Positions 45,305-54,596 of a DNA stretch of 64,000 bases are shown here, piece after piece. The translations under genes and the position numbers were made by a program. Source of the stretch: Buttiauxella sp965119215. Lineage in GTDB: Bacteria > Pseudomonadota > Gammaproteobacteria > Enterobacterales > Enterobacteriaceae. The number at the start of each line of letters is the position of its first letter. The first letter of the stretch is position 1. The notes beneath the pieces were generated by a model. That model made no database searches and was not told the DNA's origin. It saw only the letters and a list, made by a program, of their open reading frames with translations. The DNA is taken from the NCBI GenBank assembly GCA_965119215.1, contig CBCPKK010000017.1, forward strand, positions 99,026 through 163,025, written 5' to 3'.

Positions 45305-46330
45305 GTGATACGTGCCAGGAAAACGAAGAAAATTACGATTTACGATTTGGCTGAACTGACAGGCGTTTCTGCCAGTGCAGTGAGCGCGATCCTCAACGGT
45401 AACTGGAAGAAGCGGCGAATCAGCGCAAAACTGGCGGAAAAGGTCACGCAGGTTGCGCAGGAACAGGGATATGCCGTGAACCGGCAGGCCAGCCTGTTGC
45501 GAAAAGAGAAATCACGCGTGATCGGCATGATTGTGCCGAAATACGACAACCGATACTTCGGATCCATTGTTGAAAAATTTGAAGAGATGGCGCGCGAACG
45601 CGGTCTTTTCCCGATCATTACCTGTACCCGGCGTAACCCAGAACTGGAACTAGAAGCCGTGCGTACCATGCTTTCCTGGCAGGTAGAATGGGTGATTGCG
45701 ACTGGGGCGACTCAGACTGATGAAATCTCGCAGTTATGTGCTCAGGCGGGTGTACACACTTTAAATCTCGATCTGCCTGGTACGCTTGCGCCTTCGGTTA
45801 TCTCTGATAACTACGGTGGCGCAAAGCTACTGACTGAACGTATTTTAATGAATACTCAGAAGCGTTTTGGGCAGAAAATTTCGCTCACGTTTGTAGGGGG
45901 ACGACGCAACGACCACAACACCCGCGAGCGTTTACGAGGTTTTCGCGATGCGCACCAGGACGCAGGGCTACTGGTTTCTCCGAAGAATATTTTTATCGAC
46001 GGTTATTCACCAAAGCATGTTCAGGAAACATTAACGGCATTTACTCCTCCGGAAAATGGCGTTTATGGTTTATTTGTGAATTCTACAATATCGCTCGAAG
46101 GCGTGGTGCGTTGGCTGGCTGCGCGAGGGGAAACTGGGGGACGACAACCGCCGATGGGCTGTTTTGACTGGGATCCTTTTGTCCCATTGCTGGGACATGA
46201 TATCGATATGGTCAGGCAGGATGTTCCGGCAATGCTTGAGGCGGCATTTTCAATCATTGATTCTGGGGACGCGAAAATTCAATGCATTGAAATTCCGCCA
46301 ATGCTTAGCAGCAGTGAAGCTCCGCTATAA
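45305..46330 (+). CDS. rbtR: RbtR, LacI-family repressor of ribitol genes
   Basis: The 341-residue protein has an N-terminal LacI helix-turn-helix (TIYDLAELTGVSASAVSAIL, about residues 11-30) and the hinge helix near NRQASLLRKEKSRVIGMIVP, followed by a periplasmic-binding-like effector domain. It starts with GTG after GGAGAG. Its place divergent from rbtD and its sequence suggest the Klebsiella ribitol operon repressor. The effector is probably D-ribulose, as in Klebsiella. Confidence 0.9.
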   Translation: MIRARKTKKITIYDLAELTGVSASAVSAILNGNWKKRRISAKLAEKVTQVAQEQGYAVNRQASLLRKEKSRVIGMIVPKYDNRYFGSIVEKFEEMARERGLFPIITCTRRNPELELEAVRTMLSWQVEWVIATGATQTDEISQLCAQAGVHTLNLDLPGTLAPSVISDNYGGAKLLTERILMNTQKRFGQKISLTFVGGRRNDHNTRERLRGFRDAHQDAGLLVSPKNIFIDGYSPKHVQETLTAFTPPENGVYGLFVNSTISLEGVVRWLAARGETGGRQPPMGCFDWDPFVPLLGHDIDMVRQDVPAMLEAAFSIIDSGDAKIQCIEIPPMLSSSEAPL

Positions 46331-46338
46331 AAAGCGTG

Positions 46339-47292
46339 TTAACGAGTTAGCAGCCAGCGGGCAGTGTGTTCATCGGTGACCAGACCGTTAATCCATTTGC
46401 CCTTCAGCGCAGAAAAAATAGCCGGGCGTTTATCTTCACCGCAGGCTGCGGCAATCCGTGGGCACTGGCTGCGGCGAATATCATAACTGGTAATTAAGTT
46501 ATTGATATCACTCTCTACAACGTCACCGTTAGCGTCAATAAAGCGACCAAGCACTTCACCGATTGCTCCTTGCCGCGTCAGCATCTCAAGCTGTTCGAGC
46601 GTGATAAACCCATCCTTGAAAATTGGGCTTTCCTGGGTGAGTGCACCAATGCCAACAAAAATAACATCCGCCTGCTGCGCGACATTTAACACGTTATTAA
46701 ACAGGCGATTTGAGCACCACATTTGGTGTTCGAGGGAGGTTTGTGCATAGCGCGGGGCAGGCCACTGGTAATAGTTGGCCTGGATTTTACTCGCCAGCAA
46801 CAAAGGCACGTCATCGTAATAGTTACATTTTCCTTCCGCATCCATGGCGCTAATTAAGGCGACACAACGCGTGTTGACGCTGGCAAAGTCGATACGCCTG
46901 ATGGTTTTTTTGAGCGTTAATCCGGAACCGATGCCGATAACTTTATCGTTGTCGGTACGCAGATATTTCTCCATAAGCTGATAACAGCCGAAGGAAACGC
47001 TATCGAGCGTCACATCGCTGGTAAAGGCTGGCACCACATTGCATTCAATCAGACCATATTTTTCCTTGAGCATCAGCGCGTAGTTCAGGCAACTGGCGAC
47101 GGGATGGTTCAAGCCGATGGAAACAATGCCTTCTTCTTTTGCCGCAGCGATCAGTCGTTGTACGACCGGACGCGAGGTGCCGAGCTGTGTGGCAATTTCG
47201 CTCTGGTTCTGCCCAGCGATGTAGTACATCCACGCGGCGCGAACTTTCTGATCCAACCGTATATCTTCTTCAGTTATCAATTTTTTCTGCAC
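46339..47292 (-). CDS. dalR: DalR, SorC-family regulator of D-arabinitol genes
   Basis: The 317-residue protein has an N-terminal helix-turn-helix (QSEIATQLGTSRPVVQRLIA, about residues 30-49) followed by the SorC/DeoR sugar-binding domain, with GIGSGLTLKKTI and FVGIGALTQESP. It lies tail to tail with rbtR (8-bp gap) and is divergent from dalD. By position it is the D-arabinitol operon regulator, DalR. SorC proteins bind sugar phosphates or sugars; the effector here is not proved. Confidence 0.85.
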   Translation of the reverse strand: MQKKLITEEDIRLDQKVRAAWMYYIAGQNQSEIATQLGTSRPVVQRLIAAAKEEGIVSIGLNHPVASCLNYALMLKEKYGLIECNVVPAFTSDVTLDSVSFGCYQLMEKYLRTDNDKVIGIGSGLTLKKTIRRIDFASVNTRCVALISAMDAEGKCNYYDDVPLLLASKIQANYYQWPAPRYAQTSLEHQMWCSNRLFNNVLNVAQQADVIFVGIGALTQESPIFKDGFITLEQLEMLTRQGAIGEVLGRFIDANGDVVESDINNLITSYDIRRSQCPRIAAACGEDKRPAIFSALKGKWINGLVTDEHTARWLLTR

Positions 47293-47385
47293 CTTAAGAT
47301 TTTACGCGGAAGCATTATCTCCCTGGCGACTCCCCGCATTTTGGCGCGTGCAAGCAGTGCAGGCAACACTAATTTATTTCTATCT

Positions 47386-47413
47386 GGTCATTTGTAATTT
47401 TGTGGGTCATTTG
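47386..47413. promoter_or_regulatory. Direct repeats GGTCATTTG between dalR and dalD
   Basis: GGTCATTTG occurs at 47386-47394 and again at 47405-47413, with starts 19 bp apart, close to two helical turns. They lie about 80-110 bp before dalD and just upstream of dalR. They are candidate DalR binding half-sites. Confidence 0.5.
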
Positions 47414-47494
47414 CTCTTTTGTGACGTAAAGCTCTTAAATTAATTAATTGTTCCATTACATTCTTCATCACAAACTGAAATGGAGAGCAACGTT

Positions 47495-48862
47495 ATGACT
47501 ACGCAAAGTACCTGGTTACACATTGGTCTGGGATCTTTTCACCGCGCGCACCAGGCCTGGTATCTGCACCGTTTGATTGCACAAGGCGATTCCCGTTGGC
47601 ATATCGCCGCCGGTAATATTCGTAATGATGCAGAACACGTTGTTGCTGCCCTGAGTGCGCAAAAGGGCCGCTATGTGTTGGAAACTGTCAGTCCGGAAGG
47701 TGAGCGTGCGTACGAAGAGATAACCTCTATTCAGAAACTGCTGCCCTGGCAGGTAGATTTGCAGCCGCTAATTGCCGAAGGGGCAAAACCCGAAACAAAA
47801 GTGATCGCCTTTACTGTGACTGAAGGGGGTTACTACCTGAATACCGCTCACAAATTAGAAGTCGGTAATGCAGATTTAGCCTGCGACTTAGAGGGCGGAA
47901 ATAAAACAATTTATGGCGTGATTACTCGAATTCTTGAGCAGCGCATGGCCAATAATTCTGGCCCGCTAACATTGCTCAACTGCGATAACGTGCGCCATAA
48001 CGGTGAGCGCTTCCATGACGGCCTGGTTGAGTTCCTGGCGCTGACAGGTAAACAGGCTGTGATTGACTGGTTGAAAGCCAATGCTACCTGTCCAAATACG
48101 ATGGTAGACCGTATTACACCTCGCCCGGCAGCTGATTTACCCGCTCGTATTAAAGAGGCAACCGGCATTGATGATAAAGCGCCGGTAATGGGGGAAACCT
48201 TTATTCAGTGGGTCGTTGAAGATAATTTCCGCGATGCGCGCCCCGACCTTGAAGCGGTCGGTGTGGAAATGGTCGAGTCTGTTATCCCTTACGAAGAAGC
48301 AAAAATCCGCATACTGAATGCTTCTCACAGCTGTATCGCCTGGGCCGGAACGCTGATGGGTAAACAGTTTATTCATGAAAGCACGCTGACTGATACCATT
48401 TATGCCATTGCCGATCGCTATGTCACCGAAGATGTGATTCCAAGCCTTGGGGATAATGGTATTGATTTGCCGACCTACCGCGACGTTGTTCTTAAACGTT
48501 TCACCAACCCGTATATCGAAGATACCAACCAGCGTGTCGCAGCCGATGGATTCTCCAAGATCCCGGCGATGATTACTCCAACCATGATCGAGTGCTATCA
48601 GCGTAACGCTGTCCCACATGCCACCGCCATGTTGCCTGCGCTGTTCTTTGTCTTTATGGAGCAGTGGCATAAGGGGTTGCTGCCTTACGAATATCAGGAC
48701 GGCATTCTGGACGTTGAAACGGTGCACGCCATGTTTAACGCGCAAGACCCGATCGCGCTTTTTGCCAGCGACAAAGCTCTGTTTGGTGAACTTGCCGCGC
48801 GTGAAGATTTCAGCGCTCTGCTGCGTGACAAAATTCATGCGGTTTACACGCTGATCCGCTAA
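47495..48862 (+). CDS. dalD: DalD, D-arabinitol 4-dehydrogenase
   Basis: The 455-residue protein has the length of Klebsiella DalD. It belongs to the polyol (mannitol-type) long-chain dehydrogenases. The N-terminal HIGLGSFHRAHQAWYLHRL is the nucleotide-binding region, and YEEAKIRILNASHSCIAWAG carries the catalytic lysine and the NxSH motif. It oxidises D-arabinitol to D-xylulose. The ATG at 47495 follows GGAGAG; an ATG five codons upstream lies on that ribosome binding site. Confidence 0.93.
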   Translation: MTTQSTWLHIGLGSFHRAHQAWYLHRLIAQGDSRWHIAAGNIRNDAEHVVAALSAQKGRYVLETVSPEGERAYEEITSIQKLLPWQVDLQPLIAEGAKPETKVIAFTVTEGGYYLNTAHKLEVGNADLACDLEGGNKTIYGVITRILEQRMANNSGPLTLLNCDNVRHNGERFHDGLVEFLALTGKQAVIDWLKANATCPNTMVDRITPRPAADLPARIKEATGIDDKAPVMGETFIQWVVEDNFRDARPDLEAVGVEMVESVIPYEEAKIRILNASHSCIAWAGTLMGKQFIHESTLTDTIYAIADRYVTEDVIPSLGDNGIDLPTYRDVVLKRFTNPYIEDTNQRVAADGFSKIPAMITPTMIECYQRNAVPHATAMLPALFFVFMEQWHKGLLPYEYQDGILDVETVHAMFNAQDPIALFASDKALFGELAAREDFSALLRDKIHAVYTLIR

Positions 48863-48872
48863 GGGGTTAACC

Positions 48873-50336
48873 ATGTACTTAGGCATCGATCTCGGAACTT
48901 CAGAAGTTAAGGCGCTGGTCATTGATGAAAATGGCGAAATTGTGACCAGCCATAGCGCGCCGCTGACCATTCAGCGGCCTCATCCACACTGGTCAGAGCA
49001 AAGCCCGCAAGCATGGTGGGAAGCGACTGACTATCTGATGACCACGCTTAAAGAGAAATGCGAGCAGCACTGGGCGGCAATAAAAGCCGTAGGGCTTTCT
49101 GGGCAGATGCACGGTGCCGTATTGCTCGACGCGGCAGGTGAGGCGATTCGTCCGGCCATTTTATGGAACGATACCCGTAGCGCACTGGAGTGTGCCGAAC
49201 TCGAAGAGATTGCTCCTGAGTTGCACTCCATTGCCGGTAATCTCGCGATGCCAGGATTTACCGCACCGAAACTGCTTTGGGTTCGCAGGCATGAACCGGA
49301 AAACTTTAAGCGTATCGACACTGTTTTATTGCCAAAGGATTACCTGCGTTACCGGATGACGGGTAAAAAAATCTCTGACATGTCTGATTCAGCGGGCACG
49401 CTCTGGCTGGATGTTGAAAAACGCGATTGGTCAGACGCGCTTCTGGAGAAATGCGGCCTTTCAAGAAGCAACATGCCAGCCCTGGTTGAAGGCTGCGAAG
49501 TTTCCGCCACGCTTGCACCGGAAATTGCCAAGCGTTGGGGGCTGAACCCTTCAGTTGTCGTCGCGGGTGGCGGTGGTGATAACGCGGTCAGCGCGATTGG
49601 TGTCGGTGCTGTTAATCCAGGTGATGCCTTTATTTCACTCGGAACGTCCGGGGTTTTATTCGTGGTTAACGAGGCGTATCGCCCGGCTCCCGCCTCCGCT
49701 GTTCATGCATTTTGCCATGTATTGCCGAACCGCTGGCATCAGATGAGCGTAATGCTCAGTGCCGCCAGTTGTCTGCAATGGTTCTGCCGGTTAGTTGGGG
49801 TGACTGAAACAGCGTTGCTTGAGGAAGTGGCACAACTAAGTGACAGCGACCGGGAAAACGCGCCGATGTTTTTACCTTATCTGTCCGGTGAACGAACTCC
49901 CCATAACGACCCTAATGCTAAAGGAATGTTTCACGGTCTGACGCATGCCAGCAACCGCGCAACGATGGGTTATGCCGTGCTGGAAGGTGTCAGTTTTGGC
50001 CTCGCCGATGGTCTGCGCGTGTTGCAGGAAAGTGGCACGAACATTGAACAATGTTCACTGGTGGGCGGTGGTGCACGTAGCCCACTTTGGGCGCAACTGC
50101 TGGCGGACGTTCTCAATATGCCAGTTGTGACGCACAAAGGAGGGGAAACCGGTGGTGCACTGGGTGCTGCGCGATTGGCGTGTCTGGCGGCTGGCAAAGA
50201 TCTGGATACCGTGTGCAAAAAACCGGAAATATATCAGACGTGGCTTGCTCGCAAGTCGCAGCATGAAAGCCTGATGGCAAGATATACACAATTCAAGTCT
50301 CTGTATCTTAATGATTTAAGCTTTAGAAATAACTGA
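48873..50336 (+). CDS. dalK: DalK, xylulokinase (FGGY family)
   Basis: The 487-residue FGGY kinase begins MYLGIDLGTSEVKALVIDEN. It has SGQMHGAVLLDAAG, the xylulokinase substrate region with a catalytic-type Asp in GGGGDNAVSAIGVG, and SLVGGGARSPLWAQLLADVL. It phosphorylates the D-xylulose made by DalD. It starts 10 bases after dalD behind AAGGGG. A xylose-operon XylB is less likely because no xylose isomerase is nearby. Confidence 0.93.
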   Translation: MYLGIDLGTSEVKALVIDENGEIVTSHSAPLTIQRPHPHWSEQSPQAWWEATDYLMTTLKEKCEQHWAAIKAVGLSGQMHGAVLLDAAGEAIRPAILWNDTRSALECAELEEIAPELHSIAGNLAMPGFTAPKLLWVRRHEPENFKRIDTVLLPKDYLRYRMTGKKISDMSDSAGTLWLDVEKRDWSDALLEKCGLSRSNMPALVEGCEVSATLAPEIAKRWGLNPSVVVAGGGGDNAVSAIGVGAVNPGDAFISLGTSGVLFVVNEAYRPAPASAVHAFCHVLPNRWHQMSVMLSAASCLQWFCRLVGVTETALLEEVAQLSDSDRENAPMFLPYLSGERTPHNDPNAKGMFHGLTHASNRATMGYAVLEGVSFGLADGLRVLQESGTNIEQCSLVGGGARSPLWAQLLADVLNMPVVTHKGGETGGALGAARLACLAAGKDLDTVCKKPEIYQTWLARKSQHESLMARYTQFKSLYLNDLSFRNN

Positions 50337-50353
50337 TTTTTATAATAACAACA

Positions 50354-50371
50354 CCCCGGTCATGGCCGGGG
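50354..50371 (+). repeat. GC hairpin between dalK and the MFS gene
   Basis: CCCCGG (50354-50359) pairs with CCGGGG (50366-50371) around TCATGG. No T run follows. It may moderate expression of the transporter relative to the enzymes. Confidence 0.5.
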
Positions 50372-50401
50372 GATACCCCTGTACACGAAAATGAGGTCAC
50401 T

Positions 50402-51682
50402 ATGTCTGTTGCTAACAAACAGTGGTTTGGATTGCCGTTACACCTGCTGTGGGGTTACATCGCTATCGCTGTGTTTATGACCGGAGACGGTTTCGAACTG
50501 GCATTCTTATCCCACTACATTAAAGAGCTGGGATTCAGTCCCGCACAAGCCTCTTTAGCCTTCACGCTTTATGGCCTTGCCGCAGCGTTATCAGCCTGGG
50601 TTTCCGGCGTCATCGCTGAAATAATTACGCCGCAGAAAACCATGTTCATCGGTTTTATTCTGTGGTGTGTTTTCCATGTTCTGTTCCTGGTCTTCGGCCT
50701 GGGGCACGCAAACTATCCGTTGATCCTGCTGTTTTACGGCATCCGCGGCTTAGCTTACCCACTCTTCCTTTACTCTTTCATTGTGGTAATTATCCATAAC
50801 GTGAAGAGTGAAAATGCCAGTTCAGCATTAGGCTGGTACTGGGCAGTTTATTCTATTGGTATCGGTGTGGCGGGCAGCTATATTCCAAGCTTTACCATTC
50901 CGCTGGTGGGTGAACTGGGTACTCTGTGGATGGCACTGTTTTTCTGCATCGCTGGTGGTCTGATTGCCATGATTTCTCTGCGCAATGTGAAAACGCCAAC
51001 GCACATGCACAACCTCACAACGCGTGAGAAAGTTAATGAACTGACTCGCGCGATTACCTTGCTATATACCAACCGCAGCATCATGTATTCGAGCATGGTA
51101 CGCATCATCAATACCCTGTCTCTGTTTGGTTTTGCCGTCATCATGCCTCTGATGTTCGTTGATGAACTGGGCTTTACCACCTCCGAATGGTTACAGGTTT
51201 GGGCAGTATTCTTCTTCACCACCATTTTCTCCAATATCTTCTGGGGAATTGTCGCCGAGAAATTGGGCTGGATGCGGGTTGTTCGCTGGTTCGGCTGCAT
51301 TGGGATGGCGTTGTCGAGCCTGGCGTTTTACTACGTGCCGCAGCATTTTGGCCATAACTTTGCGATGGCGCTGCTCCCTGCGATTTCACTGGGCATCTTT
51401 GTTGCGGCATTTGTGCCAATGGCTGCGGTATTCCCGGCATTGGAACCTCATCACAAAGGAGCGGCTATTTCGGTCTATAACCTTTCGGCGGGTATGTCCA
51501 ACTTCCTGGCACCGGCTATCGCCGTGGTACTTCTGCCTTACTTCAGCACCATTGGGGTGGTCATTGCATACACGACTCTGTATATCATCGCCTTCTTCCT
51601 GTGCCACTTTATCCATGTCGAACAACCGGGCTTTGAACGCTCCGTTCCCGATGCGGCGAAAGGTGCGCTGAGGGTGTCATAA
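50402..51682 (+). CDS. dalT: DalT-like pentitol MFS transporter
   Basis: The 426-residue protein has 12 predicted membrane helices. It starts MSVANKQWFGLPLHLLWGYI, and GDGFELAFLSHYI and ERSVPDAAKG-type ends are typical of the Klebsiella DalT/RbtT pair. The place after dalD-dalK makes D-arabinitol the likely substrate. DalT and RbtT are close relatives, so ribitol or both cannot be ruled out. ATGAGGT lies before the ATG. Confidence 0.82.
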   Translation: MSVANKQWFGLPLHLLWGYIAIAVFMTGDGFELAFLSHYIKELGFSPAQASLAFTLYGLAAALSAWVSGVIAEIITPQKTMFIGFILWCVFHVLFLVFGLGHANYPLILLFYGIRGLAYPLFLYSFIVVIIHNVKSENASSALGWYWAVYSIGIGVAGSYIPSFTIPLVGELGTLWMALFFCIAGGLIAMISLRNVKTPTHMHNLTTREKVNELTRAITLLYTNRSIMYSSMVRIINTLSLFGFAVIMPLMFVDELGFTTSEWLQVWAVFFFTTIFSNIFWGIVAEKLGWMRVVRWFGCIGMALSSLAFYYVPQHFGHNFAMALLPAISLGIFVAAFVPMAAVFPALEPHHKGAAISVYNLSAGMSNFLAPAIAVVLLPYFSTIGVVIAYTTLYIIAFFLCHFIHVEQPGFERSVPDAAKGALRVS

Positions 51683-51688
51683 AAAATC

Positions 51689-51712
51689 AAGGCTGGTGCT
51701 AAGCGCCAGCCT
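51689..51712 (+). terminator. Hairpin after the MFS gene
   Basis: AAGGCTGG (51689-51696) pairs with CCAGCCTT (51705-51712), and the inner bases can extend the stem. The T run is weak, so the downstream HAD gene may be reached by read-through. Confidence 0.65.
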
Positions 51713-51733
51713 TAGTCACAGAATGGAACAGCA

Positions 51734-52408
51734 ATGAGCGTGCGAGCGGTTATTTTTGATATGGATGGCGTCATTATTGATTCCGAAGGTTTTTGGCAGG
51801 AAGCGCAAATCGGCCTGCTGGCAGCCCAGGGGATCGCCATAACCACAGAGGAATGTGAACAATACACCAAAGGGAAACGTATCGATGAAATCGCGTGTGT
51901 GTGGTGCGAAAGGTACGGTCTGGCAATTGAAGCAAAACAGCTTGAGAAAGACATAGTCGCATGGGTTTGTGAATCGATTAGATCCCAGGGTGTGGCAATG
52001 AAAGGGCTATATCAGGCACTGGAATGTTTCCACGCTAATGGCTATCGCATCGCGCTGGCAACATCATCCAGCCAGCAAATTATCAAGACGGTATTCGATA
52101 AGTTAAAAATCGATCCGTGGTTTGAGGTGATTTGTAGTGCTGATGATGAACAATTTGGTAAACCGCATCCTGCAGTCTATTTGACCGCCATGCTCAAGCT
52201 GGGTCTACAGCCCGCTGAGTGTAGGGTGATTGAGGACAGCGTGAACGGATTTACTGCCGCTCATCGGGCTGGAATCAAAACCTTCGTGGTTGCGCCAGAT
52301 TACATGGAGCCAAAATTCTCATCAGCCGCTGGGCGTTATTCCACTCTGACTGAACTCGTTCATGCTTTAAAACTTCATTCGCAGCCGGTGCTAATCAGCA
52401 GTTGCTGA
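51734..52408 (+). CDS. HAD-family sugar phosphatase
   Basis: The 224-residue HAD hydrolase carries motif I FDMDGVIIDSE (nucleophile Asp9, acid/base Asp11), motif II LATSSS, motif III lysine in FGKPHPAVYL and motif IV IEDSVNGFTAA. It resembles the YniC/YfbT sugar-phosphatase group, with an alpha-helical cap between motifs I and II. It is 52 bp after the MFS gene, on the same strand, separated by a hairpin. It could dephosphorylate pentitol or pentulose phosphates, but this is an inference from position only. Confidence 0.88.
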   Translation: MSVRAVIFDMDGVIIDSEGFWQEAQIGLLAAQGIAITTEECEQYTKGKRIDEIACVWCERYGLAIEAKQLEKDIVAWVCESIRSQGVAMKGLYQALECFHANGYRIALATSSSQQIIKTVFDKLKIDPWFEVICSADDEQFGKPHPAVYLTAMLKLGLQPAECRVIEDSVNGFTAAHRAGIKTFVVAPDYMEPKFSSAAGRYSTLTELVHALKLHSQPVLISSC

Positions 52409-52416
52409 CTAATATG

Positions 52417-52473
52417 GAAGCGCAGAAATCATTCCGGGGAGTGAACGGTCTGAAACCCTGATTCCTGCGCTTC
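52417..52473. terminator. Long imperfect hairpin between the HAD gene and the ABC operon
   Basis: GAAGCGCAGAAATCA (52417-52431) and TGATTCCTGCGCTTC (52459-52473) pair at 14 of 15 positions, enclosing 27 bases. The downstream TTCTATTCTCTT is T-rich. It lies between two convergent units and probably terminates one or both. Confidence 0.65.
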
Positions 52474-52498
52474 TATTCTCTTACGTTCTCACCACTTC

Positions 52499-53758
52499 CT
52501 AGGCACGACCGTGGCTCACGCGTGAACGTCTGGCCATTGAGTCGACAATAACGGCAATCGCAAGCACACCGCCGGTAATCATGTAACGCAATGACGAAGG
52601 CAGATTGAGTAGTGTCAGCCCATTGGAAATGCACTGGATAACAATAATCCCCAGCAAGGCGGAGTATGCACTCCCACGGCCACCAAAAAGACTGGTGCCG
52701 CCAATGACCGCGGCGGCGATGGCATTCAAATTGACATCTCCGGTCCCGGCCTGTTGGCTGGCTGATGCCAGGCGAGATGCTGCGAGGATGCCACCGGTTG
52801 TCGCCAGCATCGAACAAATCATAAATGCACTAACGTAAATACCGCGAACGTTGATACCTGAGCGCCGAGCCGCTTCACGATTCCCGCCTACGGCAAACAT
52901 TGACCGTCCCCATTTGGTTCTTTTGAGCGCGTAGTTGAGTGCCACAACCACAAGGACGAACAAACCGAATACCCACGGCACACCGCGGCCGATATTGAGA
53001 TAAAACACCATAAATTCAAAAACGGCGGTCATAAAAATGCTGCGAGCCCACAGTGCGCTGAGCGGTTCGGCAGAAAGATTAACCTCCGTGCGGCGCTTGC
53101 GGGTGCGTAAACCTTGTACGAGCATCGCGATGCCGGGCAGTAATGCAAAAATATGTGCCAGCCAGCCGGGCATCACCAGTACCTGGCCGAAGCGAACCAG
53201 CGGTGAAATGTAGGGGAGGTTGATACTGCCTGATGGCCCGAGAATATAAAGTTGCATCCCCAGTAAAGCCAACAGACCTGCAAGCGTTGCGACAAAGCTC
53301 GGCATCCCTAAACGGCTATAAAGTTCGGCATACAACAGGCCGACAACCGCACCAACGGCGAGTGCGACGGCAATCGCACCCACGACAGGCCAACCTTGAT
53401 TCACCCACAATACGCCAATGATTGCCGAAGCCAGCCCACTCATTGAGCCGACGGAAAGGTCTATCTCGCCCAACAGCAGGACGCACACGATACCCAATGA
53501 AATAAAACCGACTGTCGCGCAGTCGAATAGCATATTGACGAGGTTATTGGGGGCCAGGTAAATAGGGTTGAGTAGCGTGAATACAATAGAAATAATAATT
53601 AGCCCCAGCACTACAGGGATCATCCCTAAATCGCCGGTTTTAATCCGGGTAATATAGGCGCGCCATAAGCCGAAAATACTGTCCTGGTGTTCTACCCGCT
53701 CGTCGCTGCGATCTAGCCTGGTTTCGGGTTCGAGAGGTTTGTTCGTGTTGGTATTCAT
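52499..53758 (-). CDS. Sugar ABC transporter permease (XylH/RbsC family)
   Basis: The 419-residue membrane protein has about ten or more helices. The family motif LLGEIDLSVGSMSGLASAI is at about residues 95-113, and VRGIYVSAFMICSMLATTGG and GGTSLFGGRGSAYSALLG lie further on. It resembles the XylH-type permeases of carbohydrate uptake type 2. It is the last gene of a three-gene importer on the minus strand, three bases after the ATPase gene. The substrate is unproved; ribitol is suggested by the operator upstream of the operon. Confidence 0.92.
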   Translation of the reverse strand: MNTNTNKPLEPETRLDRSDERVEHQDSIFGLWRAYITRIKTGDLGMIPVVLGLIIISIVFTLLNPIYLAPNNLVNMLFDCATVGFISLGIVCVLLLGEIDLSVGSMSGLASAIIGVLWVNQGWPVVGAIAVALAVGAVVGLLYAELYSRLGMPSFVATLAGLLALLGMQLYILGPSGSINLPYISPLVRFGQVLVMPGWLAHIFALLPGIAMLVQGLRTRKRRTEVNLSAEPLSALWARSIFMTAVFEFMVFYLNIGRGVPWVFGLFVLVVVALNYALKRTKWGRSMFAVGGNREAARRSGINVRGIYVSAFMICSMLATTGGILAASRLASASQQAGTGDVNLNAIAAAVIGGTSLFGGRGSAYSALLGIIVIQCISNGLTLLNLPSSLRYMITGGVLAIAVIVDSMARRSRVSHGRA

Positions 53759-53761
53759 ATT

Positions 53762-54574
53762 TCAATTCGCCCCCGACGTATGTTCATGTGTTTTTCTTTC
53801 GACCCGACGTGATACCGCATTTTCCGTTGCCCCAGTGATAGCGGCGACTAAATCCTGGTTGGTGGCTTCCGGGGTGAAAATGCCTTTATTGCGCCCGAGG
53901 CGTAACACGACGATACGATCGGCGACCGCCCGGACATCCTCCATATTGTGGCTGATGATAATCACACCTAATCCACGCTCGCGAACGCGTTCAATCAGGT
54001 TGAGAACCTCCGCGGTTTGTGCAACGCCAAGGGCCGCAGTCGGCTCATCCAACATAATTATTTTCGGGTTCAGCAGCAGTGAACGTGCAATCGCTACGGT
54101 TTGGCGCTGGCCCCCTGACAGGGAAGCAACCGGTTCGCGCACCGAGGGAATTCGTGCTGCCAGTTCTTTCAGGAGCGTCCAGGCGCGGACTTCCATCGTC
54201 ACTTCATCGAGTTGCCAGGCCGAGACTTCGTGGCCGAGAAACAGATTTGCTACCACATCCAGATTTTCACATAACGCCAAATCCTGAAAGACGGTCGAAA
54301 TGCCGTACTCCAGTGCTTTGCCTGGCGTATCGAGGGAGATGGTTTCTCCTTCAAATTTAACCGTGCCGGAAGTCGGTTGATGAACGCCCGCTAATATTTT
54401 GACTAACGTTGATTTTCCTGCACCGTTGTCGCCCACCAGTGCGACAACTTCACCGGCGTAAACGTCAAGATCGATATCGGTCAAAGCAGAAACAGCACCA
54501 AAATTTTTAGAAATTTTACTTAATTGAAGCAATGGCTTATCTGTGCGGGGGACGGGGTTATTTTCTATAAACAT
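53762..54574 (-). CDS. Sugar ABC transporter ATPase with a single nucleotide-binding domain
   Basis: The 270-residue protein has Walker A VGDNGAGKSTLVKIL, signature LSGGQRQTVAIARSL, Walker B IIMLDEPTAAL and the H-loop IIISHNMEDVR. It has only one ATPase domain. E. coli XylG and RbsA have two in about 500 residues, so this one should work as a homodimer, as in FrcA-type systems. The ATG at 54574 follows AAAGG; an upstream extension would overlap the binding-protein gene. Confidence 0.92.
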   Translation of the reverse strand: MFIENNPVPRTDKPLLQLSKISKNFGAVSALTDIDLDVYAGEVVALVGDNGAGKSTLVKILAGVHQPTSGTVKFEGETISLDTPGKALEYGISTVFQDLALCENLDVVANLFLGHEVSAWQLDEVTMEVRAWTLLKELAARIPSVREPVASLSGGQRQTVAIARSLLLNPKIIMLDEPTAALGVAQTAEVLNLIERVRERGLGVIIISHNMEDVRAVADRIVVLRLGRNKGIFTPEATNQDLVAAITGATENAVSRRVERKTHEHTSGAN

Positions 54575-54596
54575 AGCCAGAACCTTTATCTCGTCA

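Noticed and set aside
48873..50336. The xylulokinase and XylH-like permease as a D-xylose operon
   Set aside because: There is no xylose isomerase or XylR-type activator, and the kinase lies directly behind the arabinitol dehydrogenase, which makes D-xylulose.
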